A stretch of 64,000 bases of DNA from Pseudomonadota bacterium (GCA_018820855.1 JAHJNL010000086.1:62001-126000), one strand, 5' to 3'; positions 43,801 through 52,321 are shown, counted from the stretch's first letter. The notes: generated from the letters alone by a model not told the origin. Numbers and translations are program-made.

Positions 43801-46800
43801 ATGGAAATGCAAAGAGATGAACTGGAAAAATCCGTTGCCGAGACGTTAAGCTGGCAGCGTCTTGAATGGGAAGGACATGCGCTCTATGTCCAACCCGATA
43901 TTCCGGACTGGATTGTTGTCTCTGAGGCCAGCGACAGGCTGCTTGGGTATGGAGAAAGGGGGGGTAACAACTTTTATGCCCTGGACCGGCTGGTTGGCGC
44001 TCTGGAGACAGAGCCCATACGTCCCTATCGGGGAAGGGGGGCGGCACTGACCCTGGACCGTCTCAAGGAATGCTGGTTTCATCTTACCGACGCCTGCAAT
44101 CTCAGCTGTCGTCACTGCCTTTTTGCAGCATCCCCTACAAAAACAAGGAGTCTGGAGCCTGAGCTTCTGCAGAATACTGTGGATCAGGCCCTGGCTCTCG
44201 GTTGTCGTCTCTTTTCTTTCACCGGAGGAGAGCCATTTCTCTATCCTGATTTTCTTCCTTTTCTGCACAGGCTGCTGGAGAGGAATCAGGACGTGCATGC
44301 GGCAATTCTGACCAACGGTATGCTGCTGGATCTGCATCTTGATGAGCTTAAGGGGATGAGTCGTCTCCATCTGCAGGTGAGTCTTGACGGGCTGGAGGTT
44401 GCCCATGACAGGCTGCGGGGGCGCGGCAGTTATGGAAAGCTCATGGAAAATCTTCGAGTCCTGCAGAAGGCCGAGATTCCGGTCACCCTTTCGGTGGCGC
44501 TCAGTCGTGAAAATATAGAGGATCTGCCGCAGCTGGTGGACGTGGCTGCAGAAGTCGGGGCCGCAAGTATCCATATCCTTTATCACTTTATTCGGGGGAA
44601 GGGGAGCCGGGAGCAGTTTATCGATTGCGATACCATTTTCCCTCAGTTCCTTGCCGCCTGGCGTCGTGCCGATGAGCTGGGAGTGACCATCGATAATGTC
44701 GATACTCTGCGCAGCCAGGTTTTTTCTACCCCGGGTAGCCGCTATGATCTTTCCAATACCGGCTGGGAATCGCTCGCTGTGGGTCCGGACAATATAATCT
44801 ATCCGTCACCGGCCCTGGTTGGTATGGAGGCATGTGCCTGCGGCAACCTGGATCAGGGGTTGGCAGAGGTCTGGCATACGAGTCAGGTCCTGGAAGGATT
44901 GCGCCGGAGTTCGCTCATCGATTCTCCAGCATATCAGTCCAATCCCCTCAAATTTCTGGTGGGTGGTGGTGATATTGATCACAGTTTTATGCATAGCGGA
45001 CAGTGGGTGGGACATGACCCCTACGTGGAACTCTATAATCGTATTGCTCTCCAGCTCATTGTTGACCAGGCCAACCGCTACAGGAGTGATGAAAACTGCG
45101 CCATCCGGCTGCGTATGGGAGACGTGCGGTATGATTGCCCTGATGAAGAAGGTAGCTCCGATGTGGCCTTGACACACTGCAACTGTTTGATATCGCTGGC
45201 ATCTGATGTTGGACACAGTTCGGTTCGGGAATTTTATGGTCAGGCCGCATTGGCTGCCAATGAGGATATTATCAACCCCCTTGCTCCGGCCCAGGCCGAG
45301 GCGGAATTTATTCCCGGCGAAACCCGTAAGCGTTCCTATGGCTGCGGCAGCCCGGTGACCGATGGCGCCCCTCAAGCGGGCGAGACCCTGGTGGACCTCG
45401 GTTCCGGATCAGGGGTTGAGTGTTTCATGGCTTCATCCTCGGTGGGTCGGAGCGGTAAAGTATACGGTATTGATATGACCGACGAGATGCTGCATCTGGC
45501 CAACGAAACACGCCCCCAAGTGGCGACGCGCCTTGGCTATGCTAATGTGGAATTTCGCAAAGGATTCCTTGAGCAGATCCCCCTGGACAATGGGCTGGCG
45601 GATGTGGTCATCTCCAACTGTGTGATCAACCTCAGTCCTGACAAGCGAATGACCTATCAGGAAATATTTCGTATTCTCAGGCCGGGTGGCAGGTTGGTGG
45701 TGTCAGATATTGTCACTGACGCGGCTATCCCCCCTGGAATCAGAAATAATGTTCGCTATCGTGGTGAATGTCTGGGTGGGGCCATGCAGCAGGAAGAACT
45801 GGTGGCCATGATGGAAGCGGCAGGATTTTGTTCCATTCGTTTTCTCAAACGCTTTCCCTATCGCCAGGTGGAGGGGATGGACTTTTTTTCTCTCACCTAT
45901 CAGGCGCAGCGGCCTGCCGGTTCAGGTAAAGAAGAGGGACAGGCTGACGTGGTCTACAGAGGCCCCTTTGGTGCAGTTTATACTGAATCCGGTATCCTTC
46001 TGGTCAAGGGGAGACGCACCGCTGTCCCCGCGGCAGAGGTCGCTCTGCTGGATGAATCTGTCTTTGTCCTTGATGACAAGGGGGCAGTGACCAATCTGGT
46101 GCTGGAGAACTCCTGCTGTGCTCCGCAGGCCGAAATCGGTCCGGCCCAGAATTGCTGCGATAGTGATGGCTCGGGCTGTTGTGAGGGGGCTGAGGCGTTG
46201 CCGAAGAAAGAACGGAAACGTGAGGGCTGTATGCTCTGCGGCGAACCGCTGCATTATTTTACCGAGTTTCGGGATATGCGCTGCAGCTATTGCGGGCGTC
46301 TCCAGTCAGCCAACGCCTGCTGCGAACAGGATCATTTTGTCTGTGACAGCTGTCACCGGGAAAACGGCATCGAGGTGATCAAAACGATATGCAGCGGTAC
46401 AGAGGAAAAGGATCTTATTGCCCTGCTCGAACTGATTCGCAGCCATCCGGCCATTCCCATGCATGGTCCTGAGCACCATGCCATGATTCCGGGTATCATC
46501 CTGGCCTGTTATCGCAACAGCGGTGGAAAGCTCAAGAGTGAGAGTATTCTTGCCGGAATTGGTCGGGGGGCTGATATCCCCGGTGGGGTTTGCGGCTTCT
46601 GGGGGGTCTGCGGGGCGGCGATTGGCGCAGGGATCGCCGTGTCGACCATACTGGCGGCCACCCCCCTGACTCCGTCATCCAGGCAGACTGCCCAGGCCTG
46701 TAGTGCAGAGATCCTGTCGGCTATTGCTCACTACCGTGGCGGCCGCTGCTGCCAGCGTGAAACCTGGATTGCCCTCACTGAAGCGGCCAGACTTTCAGCC

Positions 46801-46950
46801 GAGATGCTGCCAGTGTCCATGGAGGCAAAAGGAATCCTCCGTTGTCAACAGTATCTGAAAAATCGGGAGTGTATCCGTAAACAGTGCCCCCTTTGGGAAA
46901 ATAGAATAAAAGACCTGCAGTCTGAGCCAAAATTTATCTCTCTGCCCTGA
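43801..46950 (+). CDS. Radical SAM / ArsM-like methyltransferase / DUF5714 fusion protein
   Basis: A 1049-residue multidomain protein. Residues 1-90 form a leading domain that may resemble PqqD-like peptide-recognition modules. Residues about 95-330 are a radical SAM domain with Cys99, Cys103, Cys106 (CNLSCRHC) and GGEP at 142-145, followed by a SPASM-like cysteine region (GMEACACGNL). Residues about 500-720 are a methyltransferase resembling arsenite methyltransferase ArsM: YGCGSPV, VDLGSGSG at 531-538 and NCVINLSPDK near 606. Three Cys-Cys pairs follow (772-773, 785-786, 793-794). From about 810 the C-terminus is a DUF5714-type cysteine-rich domain (GCMLCGEPLHYF, CSYCG, CDSCH). It probably builds or modifies a metalloid- or thiol-containing product; this is inference. 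The ATG at 43801 is used. Confidence 0.85.
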   Translation: MEMQRDELEKSVAETLSWQRLEWEGHALYVQPDIPDWIVVSEASDRLLGYGERGGNNFYALDRLVGALETEPIRPYRGRGAALTLDRLKECWFHLTDACNLSCRHCLFAASPTKTRSLEPELLQNTVDQALALGCRLFSFTGGEPFLYPDFLPFLHRLLERNQDVHAAILTNGMLLDLHLDELKGMSRLHLQVSLDGLEVAHDRLRGRGSYGKLMENLRVLQKAEIPVTLSVALSRENIEDLPQLVDVAAEVGAASIHILYHFIRGKGSREQFIDCDTIFPQFLAAWRRADELGVTIDNVDTLRSQVFSTPGSRYDLSNTGWESLAVGPDNIIYPSPALVGMEACACGNLDQGLAEVWHTSQVLEGLRRSSLIDSPAYQSNPLKFLVGGGDIDHSFMHSGQWVGHDPYVELYNRIALQLIVDQANRYRSDENCAIRLRMGDVRYDCPDEEGSSDVALTHCNCLISLASDVGHSSVREFYGQAALAANEDIINPLAPAQAEAEFIPGETRKRSYGCGSPVTDGAPQAGETLVDLGSGSGVECFMASSSVGRSGKVYGIDMTDEMLHLANETRPQVATRLGYANVEFRKGFLEQIPLDNGLADVVISNCVINLSPDKRMTYQEIFRILRPGGRLVVSDIVTDAAIPPGIRNNVRYRGECLGGAMQQEELVAMMEAAGFCSIRFLKRFPYRQVEGMDFFSLTYQAQRPAGSGKEEGQADVVYRGPFGAVYTESGILLVKGRRTAVPAAEVALLDESVFVLDDKGAVTNLVLENSCCAPQAEIGPAQNCCDSDGSGCCEGAEALPKKERKREGCMLCGEPLHYFTEFRDMRCSYCGRLQSANACCEQDHFVCDSCHRENGIEVIKTICSGTEEKDLIALLELIRSHPAIPMHGPEHHAMIPGIILACYRNSGGKLKSESILAGIGRGADIPGGVCGFWGVCGAAIGAGIAVSTILAATPLTPSSRQTAQACSAEILSAIAHYRGGRCCQRETWIALTEAARLSAEMLPVSMEAKGILRCQQYLKNRECIRKQCPLWENRIKDLQSEPKFISLP

Positions 46951-47046
46951 TCTCGGGTTGCTGCCAGGATGGGAAAAGAGCACGACAAATCCTGTCAAAA
47001 AAACAAGAGAACAGAGCAGTCAGATGTTACATAAGAGCTTACGGCA

Positions 47047-47129
47047 ACTTTGAATAATTGCTTTTTCAACCAATTTCCCCGTTCCTCCACCTTGAACGAA
47101 AATGCTAATTATTCAAAGTACCCTTACGG
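47047..47129. repeat. Palindromic intergenic repeat, copy 2
   Basis: A perfect 13-base inverted repeat, ACTTTGAATAATT at 47047-47059 and AATTATTCAAAGT at 47107-47119. The segments CCTTGAACGAAAATGCTAATT and TACCCTTA correspond to the right end of the repeat at 41421-41568, and AATTGCTTTTTCAACC to its left portion. It is shorter and diverged and overlaps the 3' end of the nucleotidase gene by about 6 bases, where it could aid termination. Confidence 0.65.
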
Positions 47130-48743
47130 TGTTACTACGAGTATTCGCCCGTCAGGGAGAGGTGGATTGAGTACTTTAGCATTATCGAGTTTTTCAGCCA
47201 GCAATGAATAGAGGGTGGTGTAAGTGTTCACCTGATCGCTGCCATATTCTTTAAACCAGTAGTACTGGTCCCCTCCGTGTTGGGCCAGATAGGCGTTGGT
47301 GGCCAGGGCATACTCTTTTTCCGGTTCAATGGGACTGTAGGATCTGTCTCTGTTACGGATCTGGGCATCAACTATTCGCTCTCCCGGTTTGAGCACCTCC
47401 CAGCCCTCTTCTTTCCCGGCAACCTCCTGACTGTTCTTCGACGGATTTATTGATAAGCGCAGACCAGCAACCTGGAGAAATCCGCCTTGGCCGATGAGGG
47501 AGGCAGAGTGTTCCAGGACAGCATGCAGATATTTCCCTTTTATTTTCAGGAGGTAGACATCATTTTCAAATTCATCAATCTCGTGCAGCATGGTGTCTGT
47601 GATCTGTCCGGCCGGATATTCCTTGTTCCCCCGGAAGGCGCCGGCGTTATTGAGGACGACATCTACCTGAAATTTTTCTAAAATGAGATCGTTTATCATG
47701 TCGGCCACCGTTGACTCACCGGACCTGACAGAGTTCTTGTCAAGCTGCCAGGCACTGTCGGTGCGGCCAAGGACCACGGCTGCAGGGAGTTGCTCAGTAT
47801 AATGCCGCAGCTCCTCAGCGGTTATTTGGTCTTCAGAAACCGACTCCGTCACTGGTATCAGGGTATAGGCGACTGATTCAGGAATAATTTTTCTGTCACT
47901 GCTGAGTTTCATATCCAGACGCACAAGGGCCGCTCCCTTTTCTCCACCATTGACGATCAGGGTTCTGTTTACAGTTTCCAGTTTTGGCAGGTATGAATGG
48001 GAGTGACCGCCAAAGATCAGATCAATGCCTTTAACTTCGGCAGCAAGCTGACGGTCAAGATCGGATCCGATATGTGTTATTGCCACGATCAGGTCTGCAC
48101 CCTTTTCACGCAGCTCTGAGACCATTTTTGTGGCTACTGCAACGTTTGAACCGTTCAAAGATACGTTGCCAGTGGTGGTCACATAGGGAAACTTGGGAGT
48201 CATCAGAGAAAAGAAACCAATTTTGACATTGTCATATTGCCTGATCAACAGAGGTTGACAGGAGCCTTGCATTACAGTCCCTTTGACTGCCAGGTCGGAA
48301 CAGAGGGGAACAAATTTAGTCTTCTCCAGGGCTTCCGCGAGGAGGCCCGGCCCTCGATCAAACTCGTGGTTGCCAAGGGCCAGAATTTCATAGCCTGCGG
48401 TCCCGAGGAGACTGAAGATGGCCTTGCCGTTAAATGTGTGGAAGTAGCGACCCATCAGGTCATCCCCTGATGAGAGGATGATAACAGGTCCCTGGCCCTG
48501 TTTTTTGCTCTCTTTAATCAGGGTGGCAATTCGGGCAATTCCGCCCACGACATCAATTTTTTGCCCTCGGTCGCCAAGGTCGCTGGAGCGATGGGATGAC
48601 TCCAGCTGTCCTTGCAGATCGGCTGTACCAAGGAAAGTCAGCTGTTGGGTTGCTGCTGTCATGGTTGGAGCGGCCCATAGACCCGAACAGCTCAGAAAAA
48701 GTGAAAACAGTGCTGAAAAAAGGATGATGCGTGAGTTTTTCAT
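47124..48743 (-). CDS. Secreted 5'-nucleotidase / bifunctional metallophosphatase (UshA-like)
   Basis: A 539-residue exported metallophosphatase. A signal peptide (MKNSRIILFSALFSLFLSCSGLWA) is followed by the calcineurin-like domain: FLGTADLQGQLE, LSSGDDLMGRYF, ALGNHEFDRG, THIGSDLD and FGGHSHSYLP supply the metal ligands. The C-terminal nucleotide-binding domain has NNAGAFRG and EYALATNAYLAQHGGD. The expected first metal motif D-x-H is changed to TADLQGQ, that is, Asp is kept but His is replaced by Gln, as in some related enzymes. The ATG at 48743 has GGAG upstream. Confidence 0.92.
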   Translation of the reverse strand: MKNSRIILFSALFSLFLSCSGLWAAPTMTAATQQLTFLGTADLQGQLESSHRSSDLGDRGQKIDVVGGIARIATLIKESKKQGQGPVIILSSGDDLMGRYFHTFNGKAIFSLLGTAGYEILALGNHEFDRGPGLLAEALEKTKFVPLCSDLAVKGTVMQGSCQPLLIRQYDNVKIGFFSLMTPKFPYVTTTGNVSLNGSNVAVATKMVSELREKGADLIVAITHIGSDLDRQLAAEVKGIDLIFGGHSHSYLPKLETVNRTLIVNGGEKGAALVRLDMKLSSDRKIIPESVAYTLIPVTESVSEDQITAEELRHYTEQLPAAVVLGRTDSAWQLDKNSVRSGESTVADMINDLILEKFQVDVVLNNAGAFRGNKEYPAGQITDTMLHEIDEFENDVYLLKIKGKYLHAVLEHSASLIGQGGFLQVAGLRLSINPSKNSQEVAGKEEGWEVLKPGERIVDAQIRNRDRSYSPIEPEKEYALATNAYLAQHGGDQYYWFKEYGSDQVNTYTTLYSLLAEKLDNAKVLNPPLPDGRILVVTP

Positions 48744-48954
48744 TTTTTTTCTCCACAGGTCGAGCCTTATTCTATTATTGTCAATTGAGGAACCAGTTGT
48801 CATTGTGCCACGATATACAGGATGAGGTCAAGCTTCTGTACTCAGTGATTTTTCGAAGGAGTATGAAAAAGAGATCGACAAATCCTTTGAAAATTGTTCA
48901 TATACTCGCAAATGGTATGTTTGATACAATCAGTATAAAGGAAGGAGGACTTCG

Positions 48955-49074
48955 ATGAGCGGACATGGGCATGGACATGAGAAACCGGAAGAAGATCACT
49001 CAATCTGTATCAAGGTTGGAATTTTCTTTGTTTTCGTCATTGTTGGATTTTTTGTGATTGGTATGATCAACTGA
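48955..49074 (+). CDS. Tiny histidine-rich single-pass membrane protein (39 residues)
   Basis: A 39-residue frame with a strong AAGGAGG ribosome site and an intrinsic terminator 22 bases after the stop. The N-terminus MSGHGHGHEKPEEDH is histidine-rich (metal-binding look), followed by one hydrophobic helix (VGIFFVFVIVGFFVIGMI). Size, signals and codon use support a real gene. It may anchor or regulate a membrane complex or bind nickel/zinc; no family is recognised. Confidence 0.75.
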   Translation: MSGHGHGHEKPEEDHSICIKVGIFFVFVIVGFFVIGMIN

Positions 49075-49096
49075 GACAGTAATCGAACGAAATGAC

Positions 49097-49136
49097 AAAA
49101 AACCGCCTGGGGCACAGCTCCTTGGCGGTTTTTTTT
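49097..49136 (+). terminator. Intrinsic terminator after the tiny membrane protein gene
   Basis: AACCGCC (49101-49107) pairs with GGCGGTT (49124-49130) with flanking A-run and T-run, giving a near-symmetrical terminator that can work in both directions. Confidence 0.9.
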
Positions 49137-49159
49137 GTTTTTACGTTCAGTGGTGGAGT

Positions 49160-49852
49160 ATGGCTGGGAAAAAGTTTTATGCAGTAGCCAAGGGCCGGAG
49201 GCCAGGAATATATACCTCCTGGCCGGATGCCGAAGCCCAGGTTAAAGGATACGGCGGAGCCAGGTACAAGGGTTTTGCCAATCGGTCTGAGGCAGAGGCC
49301 TGGATAGAGAATCCTGAGTTGCAGCAGCGGCGGAAGATGCCGGAAAAAATGGCAGGAGTGCAGAAAAAACAACTCGGAAGCTCTGCTGACCGGGTGGAAA
49401 TTTATACCGACGGCGGGGCCATCAATAATCCCGGCCCTGGTGGCTATGGGGCTGTCATTCTCGCAGAAGGGAGGGAGCTGGAACTTTCAGGCGGCTATCG
49501 GCTTACAACAAATAATCGGATGGAACTCATGGCCTGTATCAAGGCCATCGGCGCCTTGCCGTGTCATGACAAACCGGTTCTTCTTCACTCAGATTCCAGT
49601 TATGTTGTTAACGGCATCAGTAAGGGTTGGGCCAGGGGGTGGCGCAGGCATGGCTGGGTGAAGTCAGATGGTAAACCGGCCCTGAATTCCGACCTTTGGG
49701 CTCAGCTGCTGGACCTTATAGAAGGCCTGAATATCAGTTTTCACTGGGTCAGGGGACATGCCGGTCACCCCTTAAACGAACGCTGCGACCAACTGGCTGT
49801 ACAGAATGCCAGAAAAGATAATTTGCCCGAGGATACAGGTTACAAACCATGA
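49160..49852 (+). CDS. rnhA: Ribonuclease HI with N-terminal viroplasmin (hybrid-binding) domain
   Basis: RNase H degrades the RNA strand of RNA-DNA hybrids. Residues 1-50 form the hybrid-binding domain (KKFYAVAKGRRPGIYTSWPDAEAQVKGYGGARYKGF), and residues about 75-225 the catalytic domain with the acidic triad context YTDGGAINNPGPGGYG, NRMELMACIKAI and LHSDSSYVVNGI, plus HWVRGHAGHPLNERCD. The fusion is usual in many bacteria and in eukaryotic RNase H1. The next gene starts in an ATGA overlap. Confidence 0.95.
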   Translation: MAGKKFYAVAKGRRPGIYTSWPDAEAQVKGYGGARYKGFANRSEAEAWIENPELQQRRKMPEKMAGVQKKQLGSSADRVEIYTDGGAINNPGPGGYGAVILAEGRELELSGGYRLTTNNRMELMACIKAIGALPCHDKPVLLHSDSSYVVNGISKGWARGWRRHGWVKSDGKPALNSDLWAQLLDLIEGLNISFHWVRGHAGHPLNERCDQLAVQNARKDNLPEDTGYKP

Positions 49853-50865
49853 CTGACCAGAAAAAAAACAGACAGCACCCAGGTGCTTTTCCGGAACTTG
49901 GGCCAGATACCGTACTTAATATTGTCGAGGCAGGCCTGGGAATATCCTGCACGAATCTCTGCAGGCAGTTTAACAGCTATATCAACCGTGTTTTTGAGTT
50001 GAAGGCCGTGGACGGAAGAGGGCTGGTGGTGAAATTCTACAGGCCTGGCCGCTGGTCAAAAACAGCCTTACAGGATGAGCATGACTTTCTCCTTGAGCTG
50101 GACCAGCATGAGATTCCGGTAATTCCACCCTTAACCCTGGCCAATGGGGGTACCCTTGGTGAGCATGAGGGACTTTGTTTTAGTGTCTTTCCCCGCTGTG
50201 GGGGACGCAGTTCTGATGAATTCAGCGAAGATCAATGGTTGGAGATTGGGCGTCTGCTTGGACGCTGCCATGCAGTAGGGGCTGTTCATCCTTCCAAAGA
50301 CAGGGTGAAGATGGTTCCAAACCATTCTACACGTGAGCAGGTACGCTTTATCTTGGAGGGCGGAGTTATTACCCAACCGCAGACAGCTGCCCGATTTTCT
50401 TCGTTGTGCCAGGAGCTCATTAATGAAATCACTCCCTTATTCAAGGATATGAAACTGAGCAGAATTCATGGTGACTGTCATTTTTCCAATATCATCCACC
50501 GCCCTGGAGAATCCTTTTTTCTAATTGATTTTGATGACATGTCCATGGGATTGCCAGTCCAGGACCTGTGGATGCTCCTCCCTGGAGTTCCTGAGGAATC
50601 TCTGTTGGAGATCGACCTCTTTCTTGAGGGCTATGAGACCTTCCACCATTTCGATCGACGGACTTTTAAGCTCATTGAGCCTCTGCGCGCCATGCGTTTC
50701 CTCCATTATATCGCCTGGCTGACCTATCAGTACCTGGCTGACGGCAGCGCCCCCATTGTTCCTGGATTTGGTTCAGCGGAATACTGGGAGGGCGAGATAG
50801 GCGATCTGGCAGACCAGCTTGAGCGGATCCGAAAGGGGATGGGCGGATTCGGTAATATGGCTTGA
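49849..50865 (+). CDS. srkA: SrkA/RdoA-type stress response kinase
   Basis: A 338-residue aminoglycoside-phosphotransferase-fold kinase of the SrkA (YihE/RdoA) family, Ser/Thr protein kinases that modulate stress-induced death. RVFELKAVDGRGLVVKFYRPGRWS carries the ATP-binding Lys, RIHGDCHFSNIIHR the catalytic loop (HGDCH-x-x-N), and IDFDDMSMGLPVQDLWML the metal Asp. Family function is known; the target here is not. Confidence 0.92.
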   Translation: MTDQKKNRQHPGAFPELGPDTVLNIVEAGLGISCTNLCRQFNSYINRVFELKAVDGRGLVVKFYRPGRWSKTALQDEHDFLLELDQHEIPVIPPLTLANGGTLGEHEGLCFSVFPRCGGRSSDEFSEDQWLEIGRLLGRCHAVGAVHPSKDRVKMVPNHSTREQVRFILEGGVITQPQTAARFSSLCQELINEITPLFKDMKLSRIHGDCHFSNIIHRPGESFFLIDFDDMSMGLPVQDLWMLLPGVPEESLLEIDLFLEGYETFHHFDRRTFKLIEPLRAMRFLHYIAWLTYQYLADGSAPIVPGFGSAEYWEGEIGDLADQLERIRKGMGGFGNMA

Positions 50866-50997
50866 AAGGCTGAAGAACAACGACTAAAGAAAAACTAGTA
50901 AACAGGTTGTTGGTGGAAGAGATGGTAATTTTCGCTTACCATGTTAAAGAGTTTTTTCGGCATTCAACATATACCGCCGTGATTTGAGGAACTAGCT

Positions 50998-51231
50998 TTG
51001 GATATAAAAGAAAAACTGCTCTGCTATTGTTTTTCCCACAGTCGTGCAGATCTAGAGCAGGACATCAATAAAAATGGCAGGTCTGTCATCATGGAAGAGA
51101 TCATCTCTTTTTCCCGTTCCGCAAAGTGCCGCTGCGAGAAGACAAATCCATCGGGCCAATGATGCCTCGCTGATGTGCGCCGGGCGGTGAATGAGATTAT
51201 CAGGTTGCATTGTTTTTCTATAGAACAATAA
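50998..51231 (+). CDS. Probable selenoprotein: [2Fe-2S]-binding BFD/CopZ-like protein with in-frame TGA (Sec55)
   Basis: Reading from TTG 50998 (GAGGA 8 bases upstream) gives 54 residues, a TGA at 51160-51162, then 22 more codons to TAA at 51229. Cysteines 9, 11, 44, 46 and 56 are in CYCF and CRC plus a C-terminal cysteine. The family ends NPSG-x-C-C-L-x-D-V; here it reads NPSGQ-TGA-CLADVRRAVNEIIR, so the TGA sits exactly where the first cysteine of the pair belongs and the frame remains family-like after it. Selenocysteine is the best reading; a Cys-to-stop mutation is the alternative. arsC follows 4 bases after the TAA. Such [2Fe-2S] proteins carry metals or electrons to partners. Confidence 0.68.
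51163..51203 (+). promoter_or_regulatory. Candidate bacterial SECIS hairpin
   Basis: Downstream of the TGA, CTGAT (51170-51174) can pair with ATCAG (51199-51203), and inside, CGCC (51178-51181) with GGTG (51186-51189) around a GGGC apical loop that begins with G, 19 bases after the TGA. These distances fit bacterial SECIS rules, but the stems are short and no folding energy was computed. Confidence 0.4.
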
Positions 51232-51235
51232 TGGC

Positions 51236-51673
51236 ATGACAATGAGTGAAAAGCGAAAAAGAATTCTCTTTCTTTGTACCGGCAATTCCTGTCGCAGTCA
51301 GATGGCAGAGGGTTGGGCCCGGCACCTGCATGGCGACCGAATTGAGGTCTGCTCTGCCGGCATAGAGGTGCATGGCTTGAATCTCATGGCAGTCAGGGCA
51401 ATGCAGGAGGCGGGAGTGGATATCAGTAGGCACTGGTCAAAACATGTAGATGAGTTGCCGGATAAGGATTTTGATCTGGTGATCACTGTCTGCGGGCATG
51501 CTGATGAAAATTGTCCTCTGTTTCCCGGGGCCACCAAGGTCATTCATCACGGTTTTGCTGATCCCCCGCAACTGGCCAAAAACGCAAAAAACGAGGAAGA
51601 AATATTTGCATGCTATCAACAAGTCTGTCTGGAGATACGAGATTTTGTAAAAAGCCTGGGTCCGCTTTGCTAG
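51236..51673 (+). CDS. arsC: Thioredoxin-coupled arsenate reductase ArsC
   Basis: Reduces arsenate to arsenite, fold of low-molecular-weight tyrosine phosphatase. The 145-residue protein has the P-loop LCTGNSCRS (Cys14 and Cys19) and the redox pair Cys86 and Cys93 in VCGHADENC, plus HHGFADPPQ, typical of the thioredoxin-linked type (as Staphylococcus pI258). It is immediately downstream of the probable selenoprotein and is likely in the same transcript. No arsB/acr3 or arsR is in the window. Confidence 0.93.
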   Translation: MTMSEKRKRILFLCTGNSCRSQMAEGWARHLHGDRIEVCSAGIEVHGLNLMAVRAMQEAGVDISRHWSKHVDELPDKDFDLVITVCGHADENCPLFPGATKVIHHGFADPPQLAKNAKNEEEIFACYQQVCLEIRDFVKSLGPLC

Positions 51674-51751
51674 CTGTTGCTCCCCGGTATTAGGAGGAGT
51701 TATGGGGTACAAAAGAAGCTGATGATTCGATTACTATTTTCAGGGAGAAAT

Positions 51752-52321
51752 ATGATACGAAAATACTTATTGGTTCTGTGTCTGCTGCTGCTTTCCAGCT
51801 GTGCGTATATGGGTGGCGAGAATGATCGTTTTCTTGCGAAGAATGATGGTACGGTAGTTGATGTGGAAAGCGGTCTCATGTGGGCTGCTGCTGACAACGG
51901 CCAGAGCCTGACTTGGCCGGAGGCCTTGGAATACTGCAATTCCTATACAGGCGGCGGTTATCACGACTGGCGTTTGCCCAAAAAAGCAGAGCTGGCTGCC
52001 CTCTATAAGGCAGGGATTCGAAGGGACAAAGGGACGATTACTATTCATGAAAATTGGGTCTGGGCTGCTGAGACCGATGAAACCAAGGGGGCCTACTGTA
52101 GTTTTAAAATGGGAGGTTGCGATTGGGTGGAAAAGGTGGTTTCCTTTGCCTTGCGTGCTCTTCCTGTTCGCGATACCCGAAACATTCCATCTTCATCGCC
52201 GGTGGTTCAAGCTCAATCGCTGGAGCAACGACTCCAGGTTCTCGATCTTCTTCACAGGCAGCAGCTTATCACTCAGGAAGAGTATGATCAGAAAAAGGCT
52301 GTAATCCTGCATGAACTCTGA
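51752..52321 (+). CDS. DUF1566 (Lcl C-terminal domain) lipoprotein
   Basis: A 189-residue predicted lipoprotein: signal peptide IRKYLLVLCLLLLSSC with lipobox LSSC, then a DUF1566-type module with GTVVDVESGLMWAAADNGQSLTWPEALEYCNSYTGGGYHDWRLPKKAEL. A C-terminal helical segment (LEQRLQVLDLLHRQQLITQEEYDQKKAVIL) resembles SHOCT-like oligomerisation tails. The ATG at 51752 is chosen over an upstream TTG. It overlaps the next gene by 11 bases. Confidence 0.85.
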   Translation: MIRKYLLVLCLLLLSSCAYMGGENDRFLAKNDGTVVDVESGLMWAAADNGQSLTWPEALEYCNSYTGGGYHDWRLPKKAELAALYKAGIRRDKGTITIHENWVWAAETDETKGAYCSFKMGGCDWVEKVVSFALRALPVRDTRNIPSSSPVVQAQSLEQRLQVLDLLHRQQLITQEEYDQKKAVILHEL

